DNA of 64,000 nt from FEN-1350 sp964386005 (GCA_964386005.1 CAYLSB010000004.1:57670-121669), one strand, 5' to 3'; numbered from the stretch's first letter, positions 27,730 to 37,177 are shown. Notes: generated by a model not told the origin, from the letters alone. Numbers and translations are program-made.

Positions 27730-29853
27730 TTACCCTCCGAGATTGGCCAGAAGAAAAGCGTAGATGTCGGCCTGCTCTTCGATGATCATCGAGGTGGGTT
27801 TGCCGGAACCGTGTCCAGCGCGGGTTTCGATGCGAATCAGGACGGGACGCTCGCCGGTGTGGCACTGCTGGAGCCGCGCGGCGAACTTGAACGAATGTCC
27901 CGGCACGACGCGATCATCGGTATCGGCGGTGGTGATCAGCGTCGCCGGGTAGGCCACGCCTTCTTTGAGATTGTGATAGGGCGAATATCCGCGAAGATAC
28001 TCGAACATCTCACGGCTGTCGGAGGCGGAGCCGTAATCATCCACCCAGAACCTTCCGGCGGTAAAGGCGTCAAATCGCAGCATGTCCATTACGCCGACGG
28101 CCGGAACGGCCGCCGCAAACAGGTCGGGACGTTGCGTCATGCAGGCGCCGACCAGGAGACCGCCGTTGGAACCGCCGTGAATAGCCAATTTTTTCGATGA
28201 GGTATATTGGTTTATGATCAGGTACTCGGCCGCGGCGATGAAATCGTCGAAACCGTTTTGCTTATTCATCTTCTTGCCGGCCTCATGCCACTTTCGACCG
28301 TATTCCCCGCCGCCCCGAATGTTGGCCACCGCATAGATGCCGCCCTGTTCCATCCATGCCAGGCGAAGCGCGGAAAAACCGGGACTGATGGAAGCATTGA
28401 AACCGCCGTATCCATAGAGCAACGTCGGCGCCGAACCATCGAGCGGAACGGACTTGCCGCGGGTGATAAACATCGGCACGCGGGTCCCATCCTTCGACGA
28501 ATAAAAAACCTGCGAGGTCACATAGCGCTCGGGATCAAAATCCACCCTGGCCCGCTCGATCAATTTCGATTCGCCGGTATTGACATCATATCGATAGATC
28601 GACGGGGGAGTGGAATACGATTCATATCGATAAAACGTTTCGGTATCGATGCGTTTGCCTCCGAACCCCCCCGCCGTTCCAAGTCCGGGCAGCGCGATCG
28701 TCCCGAGAGCCCGGCCGTCAATCGTGAACATTCGGACCTCGGTAACGACATCCTTGAGATAGGTACAAATGAACCGATTCCCCACAAGATGAACCCCCCG
28801 TAGCGGCTCCGTCGATTCGGGAATAACGGTTTTCCATTTGTCCCTGTCGGGTTCGCGGATATCGACGGCGATCACGCGTTTGTTCGGCGCTTCGAAATCC
28901 GTCTGGAAATAAAAAACCGGGCCATCGTTATCGATGAAACTGTACTCGTCGGAAAACTCCGCGATCAGATCCACGGGCATCGCATAGGGTTCCCGGAGAT
29001 CCTTATACAGGATGCGGTACTTTGGATCCGTTCCCACCCAGACGGAAAGGATCAGATACCGGCCGTCGTCGGTAACATGGACATAGTATCCCCATTCCGG
29101 ATGATCCGGCCGGTAATAGACGACCACGTCATCCTGCTGACGGGTTCCAACCCGATGGTACATCACCTTCATCTCGCGGTTCAGCGCCGTGAAGGCCCCG
29201 GTCGGATCGGGGTCGGGATACTTGGCATAGAAAAATCCCTTCGAATCCGGATCCCAGGCGGCCTCGGTAAATTTCAGGTTCTTCAAGGTATCCGGAAGAT
29301 CTTCTCCCGATGCAATCTCCCGGACCTTCCACGTCCGCCAATCGGAGCCGGCCTCCTGAATTCCATAGACGACATACCGGCCGTCCTCGCTGAAGTGCAG
29401 ACCGCCGAGTGCGACGGTTCCATCGGCGGACCACTTGTTTGGATCCAGCAGCACGCGCCGCCGGCCGTCGAGAGTATCCATCGTGTAGATGACATAATGA
29501 TTTTGGAGTCCGTCGTTCTTCGAAATGTAGTACCGCCCGCCGATCTTCCAGGGCGACGAGAATTTTTCATAATTCCACAAGGCGGTCAGTCGTCGCCGCA
29601 TGTCGTCGCGTCCCGGAAGCGAACGAAGATACTCCAACGTCACCTTGTTCTGTCGTTGTACCCACTCCCGAACCCGCGGCGACTGGCGAACGTCCTCCTC
29701 CAACCAGCGGAAGGGATCGCGCACCTCGACGCCGTGATAGGTATCGATATGCTCGATCGTTTCGGTGGCAGGATAGGGTTGCGCACCAACCGGCGAAATC
29801 AGATATCCCATCACCGCAAGGATCATCGCACAACGATCGATTATGTATTTCAT
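27730..29853 (-). CDS. Prolyl oligopeptidase family serine peptidase (S9A), exported
   Basis: 707 residues from the ATG at 29853, with GAGGG upstream and a signal peptide (DRCAMILAVMGYLISPVGAQ). Propeller domain occupies about 70-430, hydrolase domain about 440-700. Catalytic triad: Ser in HGGSNGGLLVGA near 559, Asp in TDDRVVPGHS near 645, His in RAGHGSGKPT near 680. YGYGGFNASISPGFSALRLAWMEQGGIYAVANIRGGGEYG and GFDDFIAAAEYLI are standard S9A text. Cleaves short proline-containing peptides. Follows the RMD1 gene by 45 bases. Confidence 0.95.
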   Translation of the reverse strand: MKYIIDRCAMILAVMGYLISPVGAQPYPATETIEHIDTYHGVEVRDPFRWLEEDVRQSPRVREWVQRQNKVTLEYLRSLPGRDDMRRRLTALWNYEKFSSPWKIGGRYYISKNDGLQNHYVIYTMDTLDGRRRVLLDPNKWSADGTVALGGLHFSEDGRYVVYGIQEAGSDWRTWKVREIASGEDLPDTLKNLKFTEAAWDPDSKGFFYAKYPDPDPTGAFTALNREMKVMYHRVGTRQQDDVVVYYRPDHPEWGYYVHVTDDGRYLILSVWVGTDPKYRILYKDLREPYAMPVDLIAEFSDEYSFIDNDGPVFYFQTDFEAPNKRVIAVDIREPDRDKWKTVIPESTEPLRGVHLVGNRFICTYLKDVVTEVRMFTIDGRALGTIALPGLGTAGGFGGKRIDTETFYRYESYSTPPSIYRYDVNTGESKLIERARVDFDPERYVTSQVFYSSKDGTRVPMFITRGKSVPLDGSAPTLLYGYGGFNASISPGFSALRLAWMEQGGIYAVANIRGGGEYGRKWHEAGKKMNKQNGFDDFIAAAEYLIINQYTSSKKLAIHGGSNGGLLVGACMTQRPDLFAAAVPAVGVMDMLRFDAFTAGRFWVDDYGSASDSREMFEYLRGYSPYHNLKEGVAYPATLITTADTDDRVVPGHSFKFAARLQQCHTGERPVLIRIETRAGHGSGKPTSMIIEEQADIYAFLLANLGG

Positions 29854-29898
29854 CTTTCCCTCTCTATCGTAGGATGTTTCAGACAGTTCAGATTCCAT

Positions 29899-31041
29899 TT
29901 ATGATTTGCCCATGAACAGCAGCAACAGATCGAGAACGAACAGCAGCACGATCGTGGCCTCCAGAACGACCATCCAAAAGTTATTGCGTTCGTGTTGAAG
30001 AAGCTGGTAAAGATCGCCGAGAGTCTTGAGTTTGTTATCGATAATGCGATGCCACTCGGCCAGATGAAATCGTTCGGACAGGTTCGCATAAATCCGCGCC
30101 AGGTGCCAATCCCCGAAGAACTTGGTGATGTTTTCCAGTTCGTCGGTGAAGCGGGCCATATCCACGTGAATCTCGCGGAGATTTTTGAGCACGGCGCGGT
30201 TGGCGTGGACCTTCCAACCGGACAGGTCGCGATACGATTGATCCAGCGTGACGTCGAGCTGTCGGTCGTAGGACTGCAGTTCGGACAGTTGTACGTTGGC
30301 CAGTTCGGCGATGTGAAGAATGTCGTCGAGACCTTCGGACTGGCCGACGACCAGGGCGGCATCCCAGTCCACCACGGCCAGATCGCTGGAGTAATAGCTC
30401 ACGAACCGTCCGGTCGATTCCTCGGCCTCCTGCGAGGAAAGCCGGGAGTCGTCGGGCTCCTCCATTAAGAGTCCGGCGACCTGACGAACGTTGTCGTTGA
30501 GCCACTTCTCGGCCGAGAGCGCCGTTCCCGAGGGGGAAGGAGGAAGTTCGTCGATACAGAATATGGTGTATGCCTCCGATACCAAATTGGCCATCGGACG
30601 GATACAGCGATCGCCCAGATCGGTCTGGATTCGGCAGGCCAGATCGGTGACATGCTGGTCGAGCGTCTGTGAATCCAGCTTCAGATCGTGAAAGGCGATC
30701 AGGTCGGTCAGCGAATCCACGGCGAAGGGAACGCTCACCTGAATGCTGACGGCGCCGATGCCGAATACTTTGATTCGAATGACGACTTCAACGGGACCGT
30801 CCGGTGTATTACACGTTCGTGGAGCCATTTGAATCTGCCGGGGCCGATAGAAAAACATCTGACGCGGGCTTCTTTTGGTCGGCAAAATGGCGTATTCATC
30901 CGCGCGAAGGCCGAGGATACGATCCGGCGGTTCGCCCTTGAGTTCGTAGGCGATATCGAAAGCGAATAAATAAACCGCCCTGCCGCGATACCGCTTTGCG
31001 GCATACGAAGTGAACGATGATTCCTTTGCCGGCTGATCCAT
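29899..31041 (-). CDS. RMD1/DUF155 family protein with C-terminal membrane anchor
   Basis: 380 residues from the ATG at 31041, with CAGGTG upstream; the longer frame to 31194 has no ribosome site. N-terminal domain of unknown fold (RAVYLFAFDIAYEL...). The C-terminal half matches RMD1/Sif2/Sad1-interacting-factor proteins (DUF155): LRDLRE-like NLREIHVDMARFTDELENITKFFGDWHLARIYANLSERFHLAEWHRIIDNKL, then YQLLQHERNNFWMVVLEATIVLLFVLDLLLLF, ending in one transmembrane helix. In fungi these sit in mitochondrial membranes and affect meiotic division or translation; the bacterial role is unknown. Confidence 0.85.
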   Translation of the reverse strand: MDQPAKESSFTSYAAKRYRGRAVYLFAFDIAYELKGEPPDRILGLRADEYAILPTKRSPRQMFFYRPRQIQMAPRTCNTPDGPVEVVIRIKVFGIGAVSIQVSVPFAVDSLTDLIAFHDLKLDSQTLDQHVTDLACRIQTDLGDRCIRPMANLVSEAYTIFCIDELPPSPSGTALSAEKWLNDNVRQVAGLLMEEPDDSRLSSQEAEESTGRFVSYYSSDLAVVDWDAALVVGQSEGLDDILHIAELANVQLSELQSYDRQLDVTLDQSYRDLSGWKVHANRAVLKNLREIHVDMARFTDELENITKFFGDWHLARIYANLSERFHLAEWHRIIDNKLKTLGDLYQLLQHERNNFWMVVLEATIVLLFVLDLLLLFMGKS

Positions 31042-31279
31042 AGAACACCTGCTGAACAATCGAAATTCGGGCCGGTCAACTCCCACCGATACCCGTCGAA
31101 CGATTCGTGTTCTACCTGCAAATGCCCGATAATGCAAGACTTGAATTGAAACCGCCGACGTTTTATCGCCGGACGTGCCTGTTTTGAAGAACATGATTGG
31201 CTGAAATCACACGGGAGCCAATAGGATCCGCTCTATTCTTCCTATCCATACAACGCCGATTGATCGGGCAAACGTCCGA

Positions 31280-31588
31280 TTATTGATCGCCCGTATTTCC
31301 CGGAAGGATTTGAGAAGCAACGGTGCATGCGTTCTCAAAGTGAGGATCGGTCGTAAGAAATTCACATACATAAGCCCCTTGCGCAGCGGCGCCATCCGGA
31401 TACTGATCGCACGAATTGCGATCGGATACATCCTCCGACTTTTCCAGTCGATGGATAACCAGTTCATACGGAATACCGTGCTGTTCTAAAGCGGAAGCCA
31501 GAATGTTCGGAGCCGTGTTCACGGCATGATCGCTTGTGGGATCTTCCCTGCTTTCCACGCTGCAGAATCGTCGTTTGTTCCTGTTCAC
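31280..31588 (-). CDS. Small hypothetical protein, GTG start, strong ribosome site
   Basis: 102 residues. GTG at 31588 is preceded by AAAGGAGGTC with a nine-base gap, an excellent site. The stretch NTAPNILASALEQHGIPYELVIHRLEK looks like an amphipathic folded segment, and the rest has ordinary codon use. No known family. It lies inside the tail of an overlapping frame starting at 31781 (see next entry). Confidence 0.5.
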   Translation of the reverse strand: MNRNKRRFCSVESREDPTSDHAVNTAPNILASALEQHGIPYELVIHRLEKSEDVSDRNSCDQYPDGAAAQGAYVCEFLTTDPHFENACTVASQILPGNTGDQ

Positions 31589-31781
31589 TGGACAAGACCT
31601 CCTTTGGTGTTATTGGGGATTGAAAACGGAAACGGAGAAACATCTCTTGCGAGGATGACGTAAGCGGATTTTCCGCCGGATCAGGGCAAACAAAAACCCT
31701 TTCGCCCGGTCGGGCTTTCACGAACCTCGTCCGGCAATTCCCCTCCCGAGGATGCCGGTCATATTGATTGTGATCGGTCAT
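31464..31781 (-). CDS. Small hypothetical protein overlapping the 102-residue gene
   Basis: 105 residues from an ATG at 31781 with GGAGG nine bases upstream. The first two-thirds (RTRFVKARPGERVFVCPDPAENP) reads as plausible protein, the last third (GKQGRSHKRSCREHGSEHSG) reads like a shadow of the other frame. Either this is a separate short gene, or both frames were once one gene separated by a frameshift near 31590-31620. Two such strong ribosome sites in one 200-base stretch is uncommon. Confidence 0.35.
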   Translation of the reverse strand: MTDHNQYDRHPREGNCRTRFVKARPGERVFVCPDPAENPLTSSSQEMFLRFRFQSPITPKEVLSSEQEQTTILQRGKQGRSHKRSCREHGSEHSGFRFRTARYSV

Positions 31782-31975
31782 ATTGGAAAACCTCCACAAC
31801 CCGCGGGGCTATGGAACCAAACCTTTTGTCCAAGTATGCGGGGTTATGAATAGCAGAAGGAAAAAAAATGTCAAGCGGAAATCGGTGTACGACAACGGAT
31901 TGTGGAAACAAAGACGACGCCCGTACCTGTCCACCGCGCAGGGAGCCGGAGGTATGGCCCGAAGCGATAAGGGGC

Positions 31976-33094
31976 TTAGTGGGCCATGATGGAAGAGATA
32001 CGGAAGACCGGCAGCAACAGGGCGATGGCAATGGTGCCGACAACCACACCCATGAAGATGATCATGACGGGTTCGATGAGACTGGTGACAATCCGGATCG
32101 AGTTTTGAAGCTTTTTCTGATAGAAGATGGAGATTTTATCGCAAACCTGTCCGATTTGGCCGGACTTTTCGCCGGCGCGAATCATCTGGATGATCGGGGC
32201 GGCGATGAGGCGATTGTACGGCGACAGAAGAATGGAATCGGAAAGCTGATATCCGTCGCGAATTTTGTTGTCGGTCGAAAGCCAGAGAGAACGAAAGTAA
32301 AAATTGTCGCAGGAGGAATGGACGACCTCGAGCGCATCCAGGAGACTGACTCCGGTGTTGACCATCGTGGCCATAATGCGCATTCCGCGGGTCATCACGG
32401 CATCGATAAACATGACCCCGATGACGGGCGTGCGCACCTTGAACCAGTCCAGAAACTTCTGGCCCGAGAGGGTCTGCCTCCAGAGCTGCAGGAGAAAATA
32501 GATCGCCCCAAAGGTAAACAACAGCGAAATCATGATACGAATGTCGCCGAGCATATTGCTGAAATTGACAAGCCATTGCGTCAACCTGGGGAGAGTAGCG
32601 CCCCGGGATTCATAGATCTTGGAGAACCGAGGCAGGACGAAGAACATCAGCGAACCGGTCGCAGCTACCGCCATAAGAAGCATGATCAGGGGATAGATCA
32701 TTGCCCCTTTGATTTGTTTGCGGGTTTCGGCCTCGGCATTGAGGTAACTGGCCAGGACATCGAGCATTTCCGGCATCTTGCCGGAGGCCTCGGATGCCTT
32801 GACCATGCTGATGAACATAGAGTTAAAAATACGGGGATAGTTGGCCAGGGCAACGGAAAGACTATCGCCGTTTTTGATGCGTTCGGCGACATCATGAATA
32901 ACCGCCTTGAAGATGCCCGGGCCTTCCTGTTCGGAGATACCTTCGAGGGCATCGGAAAGGACGACACCGCTTTCGAGCATAATCGAAAGTTGGGTGGTAA
33001 AGAGGATCAGATCGGCGGATTTGACCTTGAGCCGCGACAGGGCCGGCGAGGCGAGCCCGCAACCGAGAAACAGATTGTGAAGGGCCAGGCTCAT
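31976..33094 (-). CDS. gspF: Type II secretion inner-membrane platform protein GspF
   Basis: 372 residues. Two copies of the T2SS-F/PilC four-helix domain: TQLSIMLESGVVLSDALEGIS (about 34-54) and ...MVNTGVSLLDALEVVHSSCDN (about 250), each followed by transmembrane helices (MIYPLIMLLMAVAATGSLMFFVLP; MIIFMGVVVGTIAIALLLPVF). G-E-K-S-G-Q motif (IRAGEKSGQIG) is present. Start is two bases after the gspE stop, so the platform and motor are co-translated. Confidence 0.95.
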   Translation of the reverse strand: MSLALHNLFLGCGLASPALSRLKVKSADLILFTTQLSIMLESGVVLSDALEGISEQEGPGIFKAVIHDVAERIKNGDSLSVALANYPRIFNSMFISMVKASEASGKMPEMLDVLASYLNAEAETRKQIKGAMIYPLIMLLMAVAATGSLMFFVLPRFSKIYESRGATLPRLTQWLVNFSNMLGDIRIMISLLFTFGAIYFLLQLWRQTLSGQKFLDWFKVRTPVIGVMFIDAVMTRGMRIMATMVNTGVSLLDALEVVHSSCDNFYFRSLWLSTDNKIRDGYQLSDSILLSPYNRLIAAPIIQMIRAGEKSGQIGQVCDKISIFYQKKLQNSIRIVTSLIEPVMIIFMGVVVGTIAIALLLPVFRISSIMAH

Positions 33095-33096
33095 CC

Positions 33097-34818
33097 TCAG
33101 GACTCCGGAACGTTTGTAACGCGAAGGATTTCATCAATGGTCGTGATTCCGGCGGCGACCTTCTGAACGCCGTCGATATGCAGGGGAGTCATCTGGTTGG
33201 CCAGTGCCGCGGCGCGAAGCTGTTTGAGGGTGATATTCTGGGCGATCTGATCCAGAATATCCTCCGTCGGGATAAACAATTCGTGGATGGCGATCCGTCC
33301 GAGATATCCCGTATTGCGGCACTTGCGGCAACCCATACCCCGGAAAAATTTGCTTTCGGCGTTCAGCCACTTGGCCACGGTGCGCTGAATGCCGACCGGC
33401 GGCTCGTACTCCTGTTTGCAGTTGGGACAAATCTTACGAACCAGACGCTGGGCCAGTACCGCGATCAGCGAAGCGCTGACGAGATAGGGCGCGACGCCGA
33501 GATCGATCAGTCGGGTGACGGCCCCGGGGGCGTCATTGGTATGCAGGGTGGAAAGGACAAGGTGGCCGGTGAGTGCGGCCTGAACCGCAATGTTGGCGGT
33601 CGGGGTATCGCGGATTTCGCCGACCATGATGATGTCGGGGTCCTGTCGCAAAAGACTACGAAGAGCGGTTGAAAAATTGAAGCCGGCCGCATCGCTGACC
33701 TGGAACTGGTTGATGGCGTTGATGTTGCATTCAACGGGATCTTCCACCGTGCAGATGTTGACCTCTTCGCCGTTGAGTTCCTGCAGGGCGGCATACAAGG
33801 TGGTATTTTTTCCGGACCCCGTCGGACCGGTGACCAGGACAATGCCATGCGGAGCGGTGATGACTTGTTTGAGGGCCTTGAGGTGGTCGAAGCTGAAACC
33901 CAGCGATTCAAGATTGGTCAGAATCTTCCGCGCGTCGATGACGCGGATGACGACTTTTTCGCCGAAGCTGCCGGGCATAACGGAAACGCGGAGGTCGATG
34001 GGCCGTCCTTCCATAAGGACGTGGATGCTTCCATCCTGCGGGAGCCGGCGCTGGGCGATGTCGAGCTCGGCCATGATCTTGATGCGCGAGACGATGGCCG
34101 AATGCATCTGAAACGGCGGAGTCATTTTTTCGTACAGACGTCCGTCCACGCGGTAACGGACGCGGAGTTTTTTGTCGCCCGGCTCGATGTGAATGTCGCT
34201 GGCGTTTTCGTGGACGGCGTTGTAGAGAAGATAGTTGACGAGTTTGACCACCGGGGATTGTCCCGCCACCTCTTTGAGATTGGCGATGTCCTCGGTGATG
34301 TTCTCGATCATGGTGAAATCTTCCAGGGCGGCGTCGTCGATGATCTCGTCGATGACGAACACGTTGGCCGCGGGCATGTAGGTCTGCAGGGTGGCGCGAA
34401 TATCCTTGGCGGTAGCGCAGACGATCTGGACTTTGCAATCGCTGAGCCGCTCGATTTCATCCATGAGAAAGACGTTGGACGGCTCGCTGACGGCCACGGT
34501 GAGCGTGTTGTACACTTTGAACAACGGGAGAATGGCGTGCTCATCGAGGAATTCGCGGGGTAACAGTTCCACGACGGCCGGATCGCAGAGTTTCGGCGAG
34601 ATGGTGGCATAGGGAACGCCGTAGGCCTCGGCAAGCGCGGAAGCGATCTGATTTTCCGTACAGTACCCGAGCTGAATGAGAAGTTCGCCCATCAGCTTGT
34701 TGTGGCCGCCTTGTTTCTGGGCGCGGAGGGCCTGCTCAATCTGCTCGTCAGTGACGATCCCCCGACTGAGCAGAACCTGCCCGAGTTGTAACTTGGTTTC
34801 CTTGACCAGTTCGGTCAT
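33097..34818 (-). CDS. gspE: Type II secretion / pilus assembly ATPase GspE, Walker A variant
   Basis: 573 residues. Residues about 10-80 form an MshEN-type domain (LGQVLLSRGIVTDEQIEQAL then MGELLIQLGYCTENQIASAL), a cyclic-di-GMP binding fold in MshE; the first Arg of the usual R-L-G motif is Gln here. The motor domain follows, with VRYRVDGRLYEKMTPPFQMH, the Walker A region GPTGSGKN at 331-338, the Asp box and Walker B (RQDPDIIMVGEIRD) and the His box TGHLVLSTLHTNDA. Two C-x-x-C pairs (CPNCKQ and CRKCRN) give the zinc site. The residue after the Walker Lys is Asn (codon AAT, 33805-33807) where Thr or Ser normally binds Mg. Everything else is intact. Confidence 0.95.
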   Translation of the reverse strand: MTELVKETKLQLGQVLLSRGIVTDEQIEQALRAQKQGGHNKLMGELLIQLGYCTENQIASALAEAYGVPYATISPKLCDPAVVELLPREFLDEHAILPLFKVYNTLTVAVSEPSNVFLMDEIERLSDCKVQIVCATAKDIRATLQTYMPAANVFVIDEIIDDAALEDFTMIENITEDIANLKEVAGQSPVVKLVNYLLYNAVHENASDIHIEPGDKKLRVRYRVDGRLYEKMTPPFQMHSAIVSRIKIMAELDIAQRRLPQDGSIHVLMEGRPIDLRVSVMPGSFGEKVVIRVIDARKILTNLESLGFSFDHLKALKQVITAPHGIVLVTGPTGSGKNTTLYAALQELNGEEVNICTVEDPVECNINAINQFQVSDAAGFNFSTALRSLLRQDPDIIMVGEIRDTPTANIAVQAALTGHLVLSTLHTNDAPGAVTRLIDLGVAPYLVSASLIAVLAQRLVRKICPNCKQEYEPPVGIQRTVAKWLNAESKFFRGMGCRKCRNTGYLGRIAIHELFIPTEDILDQIAQNITLKQLRAAALANQMTPLHIDGVQKVAAGITTIDEILRVTNVPES

Positions 34819-34833
34819 CCCGCAACCCTTCCG

Positions 34834-35169
34834 TCAGACAAAGCTTTTCACCGCCGGCGACAGTTCGGCATAAGTATCGAACTGCGGCAGAAGGCGGGTA
34901 ATTTCAAGAATCTTGGTACAGGTTTCATCCAGAGCGGCCAGCTTCATCTGGCAGCGGTTCTCATTGCAGTAGTCGCGGAACCATAACAACTGTTCGAGAC
35001 AGGCGCTGTCCATGAAGCTCACCTCGGTCATATCCAGAACGATGTTTCGCGAACCCGACGCGATCAGACTGGTTCCATAGTCCTGAAACGCCTTGGCCGA
35101 ATCGGCGGCGAATTCGCCGAACAGTTTGACGACCGTAACATTGTTGTAATTTTGCGTTTCAATCTTCAT
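34834..35169 (-). CDS. STAS-domain anti-sigma factor antagonist
   Basis: 111 residues, single STAS domain. NNVTVVKLFGEFAADSAKAF and RNIVLDMTEVSFMDSACLEQLLWFRDYC, with a D-S in the place of the phosphorylatable D-S motif (SFMDSA, Ser about residue 68). Usually such proteins are phosphorylated on this Ser to switch an anti-sigma factor. No anti-sigma kinase is visible in the window, so the partner may be outside. Between the HD-GYP gene (19 bases) and gspE (15 bases). Confidence 0.9.
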   Translation of the reverse strand: MKIETQNYNNVTVVKLFGEFAADSAKAFQDYGTSLIASGSRNIVLDMTEVSFMDSACLEQLLWFRDYCNENRCQMKLAALDETCTKILEITRLLPQFDTYAELSPAVKSFV

Positions 35170-35188
35170 TGCGTACTCCGCGCGGCCT

Positions 35189-36757
35189 TCAGCGGATCAG
35201 AGTGCCGACGGCGACGGCGCCGTATTCGGAGAAATTACTGTAATCCCAGCTCTCGATAAAGCCATCCTGGATGATATCCCAAAGTTTGTGGATATCGCTG
35301 TCCAGAAAAACCCGACCGATGACGGGATCGAACTGGGTACCGAGGCCTTTTTCGATTTCCGAGCAGGCCTTTTTAATGGTCATGGCGTCGCGATAGACCC
35401 GGCGCGAAGTCATGGCGTCGAACGAATCGGCCAGCGCGATGATTTTCCCGATGAGGGGAATCTGCTCGCCCTTGAGTCCTTCGGGATATCCGGACCCGTC
35501 AATGCGTTCGTGATGGTACAACACGCCGGGAACGATTTGTTTCATTTGCTTGATATCGTTGAGAATCGAAGCGCCGATGCGCGGGTGGGCCATAATGCGA
35601 CCCCGTTCCTCGTCGGTAAGTTTGCCTTTCTTGGTCAGAACCGATTCACTGATCCCGATCTTGCCGATATCGTGGAGAAGACCGGCCAGATAGATCTGGT
35701 GGATTTGGTCCTCCTCAAGGGGCTGGCGTTCGGAAAGACGCTCGGCGATCCATCGGGAGATGAAGGCGACTCGCTCGGAGTGGCCTCGGGTGTAGCGGTC
35801 CTTGGCGTCGATGCTGTTGGTGAGGGCCTTGAGCGAGCCGATGAACAGTTCCTTAAGATCCCCGAAAAGGCGGCCGTTGTCGATGAATACCGAACACTGG
35901 TTGGCAACGCAGTTGAACAACTTGACGTCGATGCTGTCAAAGTCGGGTTTATTTCGGATGTTGGTGGCGACCATCAGACCGAAAATCTTGCTGTCGTTGC
36001 CGAGAGGAACGGCCAAAAGGTTGTGGATCGATTGCGGCCATTCATATTTGAACGGCCGATCGACATGACTGTCCAGGAGGGCTTCGGCGCCGTTACGAAT
36101 TTCCTGCAGGAGGCGATTATGCAGGATATCGACCATAACCTGGTCGATGGTGACCACCCCCGAACCGGCTATGAGGGCGAGGCGATCCATGCCTTCGACT
36201 TTTTTTTCCAGAAAGACGGCGATCCCCTCAACGGAAACGAGCTGGGTCAGGTTATCACAGGCCATTTGCAGATAGTTGGCATAGGTCTGCGTAACTCGCA
36301 TGTGCGTGCTCATGTTATAGACCAGCATCAGTTCTTCATAGGTATGAGCCAGTTCCGTGCTGATCTTTTCGATTTGTTCAAGGTTTTTTGCGGACTGACG
36401 GTGGAGTTCGTCGAAGGCCTCCAGGATGGAGTCCACCGGATCGGCCGGATTCCCCGACGCCAGGACGATCAGAAGATCGGCGATCGGCTTATGGTTGCGA
36501 AAAATCGCCACGGCCCGAACGAGCGGATCCTGACCCAGATGCTGTATTCCGGCGGTTTCGGAGTGATCAACCGAAGACGCCATCGGGGCTATGCGTTCGG
36601 ACTGGCTGGGGCGATCAGGTACAGGAGCTTCCAACAGGCACTGACCCTGAGGCGAAAAGACATACAAGTCGGCGCCGAGTCGGTGAAGGTGTCGAGTCAG
36701 GGAGTCAATCTGACTTCGAATCGCGGAAGGCCAGGATGTAACCAGTGTTTGAGTCAT
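35189..36757 (-). CDS. GAF-HD-GYP cyclic-di-GMP phosphodiesterase
   Basis: 522 residues. A central region about 130-290 reads as a GAF domain (LVSVEGIAVFLEKKVEGMDRLALIAG; NLLAVPLGNDSKIFGLMVATN; SIDVKLFNCVANQCSVFIDNGRL). The HD-GYP domain spans about 305-500: DRYTRGHSERVAFISRWIAERL, HDIGKIGI near 364, HPRIGASILNDIKQMKQIVPGVLYHHERIDGSGYPEGLKG near 395-430, ADSFDAMTS. The motif is GSGYP rather than bare GYP but all metal ligands (H, HD, H, HH, D) are present. Breaks down cyclic-di-GMP. Lies in the secretion operon between a response regulator and STAS gene. Confidence 0.93.
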   Translation of the reverse strand: MTQTLVTSWPSAIRSQIDSLTRHLHRLGADLYVFSPQGQCLLEAPVPDRPSQSERIAPMASSVDHSETAGIQHLGQDPLVRAVAIFRNHKPIADLLIVLASGNPADPVDSILEAFDELHRQSAKNLEQIEKISTELAHTYEELMLVYNMSTHMRVTQTYANYLQMACDNLTQLVSVEGIAVFLEKKVEGMDRLALIAGSGVVTIDQVMVDILHNRLLQEIRNGAEALLDSHVDRPFKYEWPQSIHNLLAVPLGNDSKIFGLMVATNIRNKPDFDSIDVKLFNCVANQCSVFIDNGRLFGDLKELFIGSLKALTNSIDAKDRYTRGHSERVAFISRWIAERLSERQPLEEDQIHQIYLAGLLHDIGKIGISESVLTKKGKLTDEERGRIMAHPRIGASILNDIKQMKQIVPGVLYHHERIDGSGYPEGLKGEQIPLIGKIIALADSFDAMTSRRVYRDAMTIKKACSEIEKGLGTQFDPVIGRVFLDSDIHKLWDIIQDGFIESWDYSNFSEYGAVAVGTLIR

Positions 36758-36781
36758 CGTGGGTAGCCGTTGCGGTTCCGG

Positions 36782-37165
36782 TTAGGCGGATATTTTCTGA
36801 GATAGAACGTCCTCGATCGTCTGTAACACTTCCCGGGGACTGAAGGGTTTGCTGAGACAGGCGGAAATACGAAGTTGCTTTCGCTTGTCCTCCTCGACGG
36901 CGAAACCTCGGGCCGTCAGCATGATGACGGGAATATCGCGCGTTTCCGGCTTGGCACGGAGTTGCTCGATCATTTCCAGTCCGCTGAGGACCGGCATCTG
37001 GAAATCGCTGACGATCAGATCAGGTTTCTCGCGAACGGCGGTCTCAAGGCCTTCGGCGCCGTTTTCGGCGGTGACGACATCGAAACCATTGTTCCGCAGC
37101 TTGATCGCCACGACCTGAACGATATGCACTTCATCATCGACAACGAGGATTTTTCTTTCCGACAT
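36782..37165 (-). CDS. Stand-alone response regulator receiver
   Basis: 127 residues, CheY-like receiver only, no output domain. Acid pocket at DD 10-11, phosphoacceptor Asp 54 (IVSDFQMPVLSG), Thr 84 (IMLTARG), Lys 106 (LSKPF). All five key positions are intact. The adjacent sensor kinase (12 bases upstream) is the obvious phosphodonor. Without a DNA-binding domain the output must be protein contact, perhaps with the HD-GYP or secretion ATPase downstream. Confidence 0.95.
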   Translation of the reverse strand: MSERKILVVDDEVHIVQVVAIKLRNNGFDVVTAENGAEGLETAVREKPDLIVSDFQMPVLSGLEMIEQLRAKPETRDIPVIMLTARGFAVEEDKRKQLRISACLSKPFSPREVLQTIEDVLSQKISA

Positions 37166-37177
37166 AACCCGTCTCCT

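Noticed and set aside
35288..36766. 492-codon + strand frame over the HD-GYP gene
   Set aside because: Antisense of a recognised domain protein; no domain of its own.
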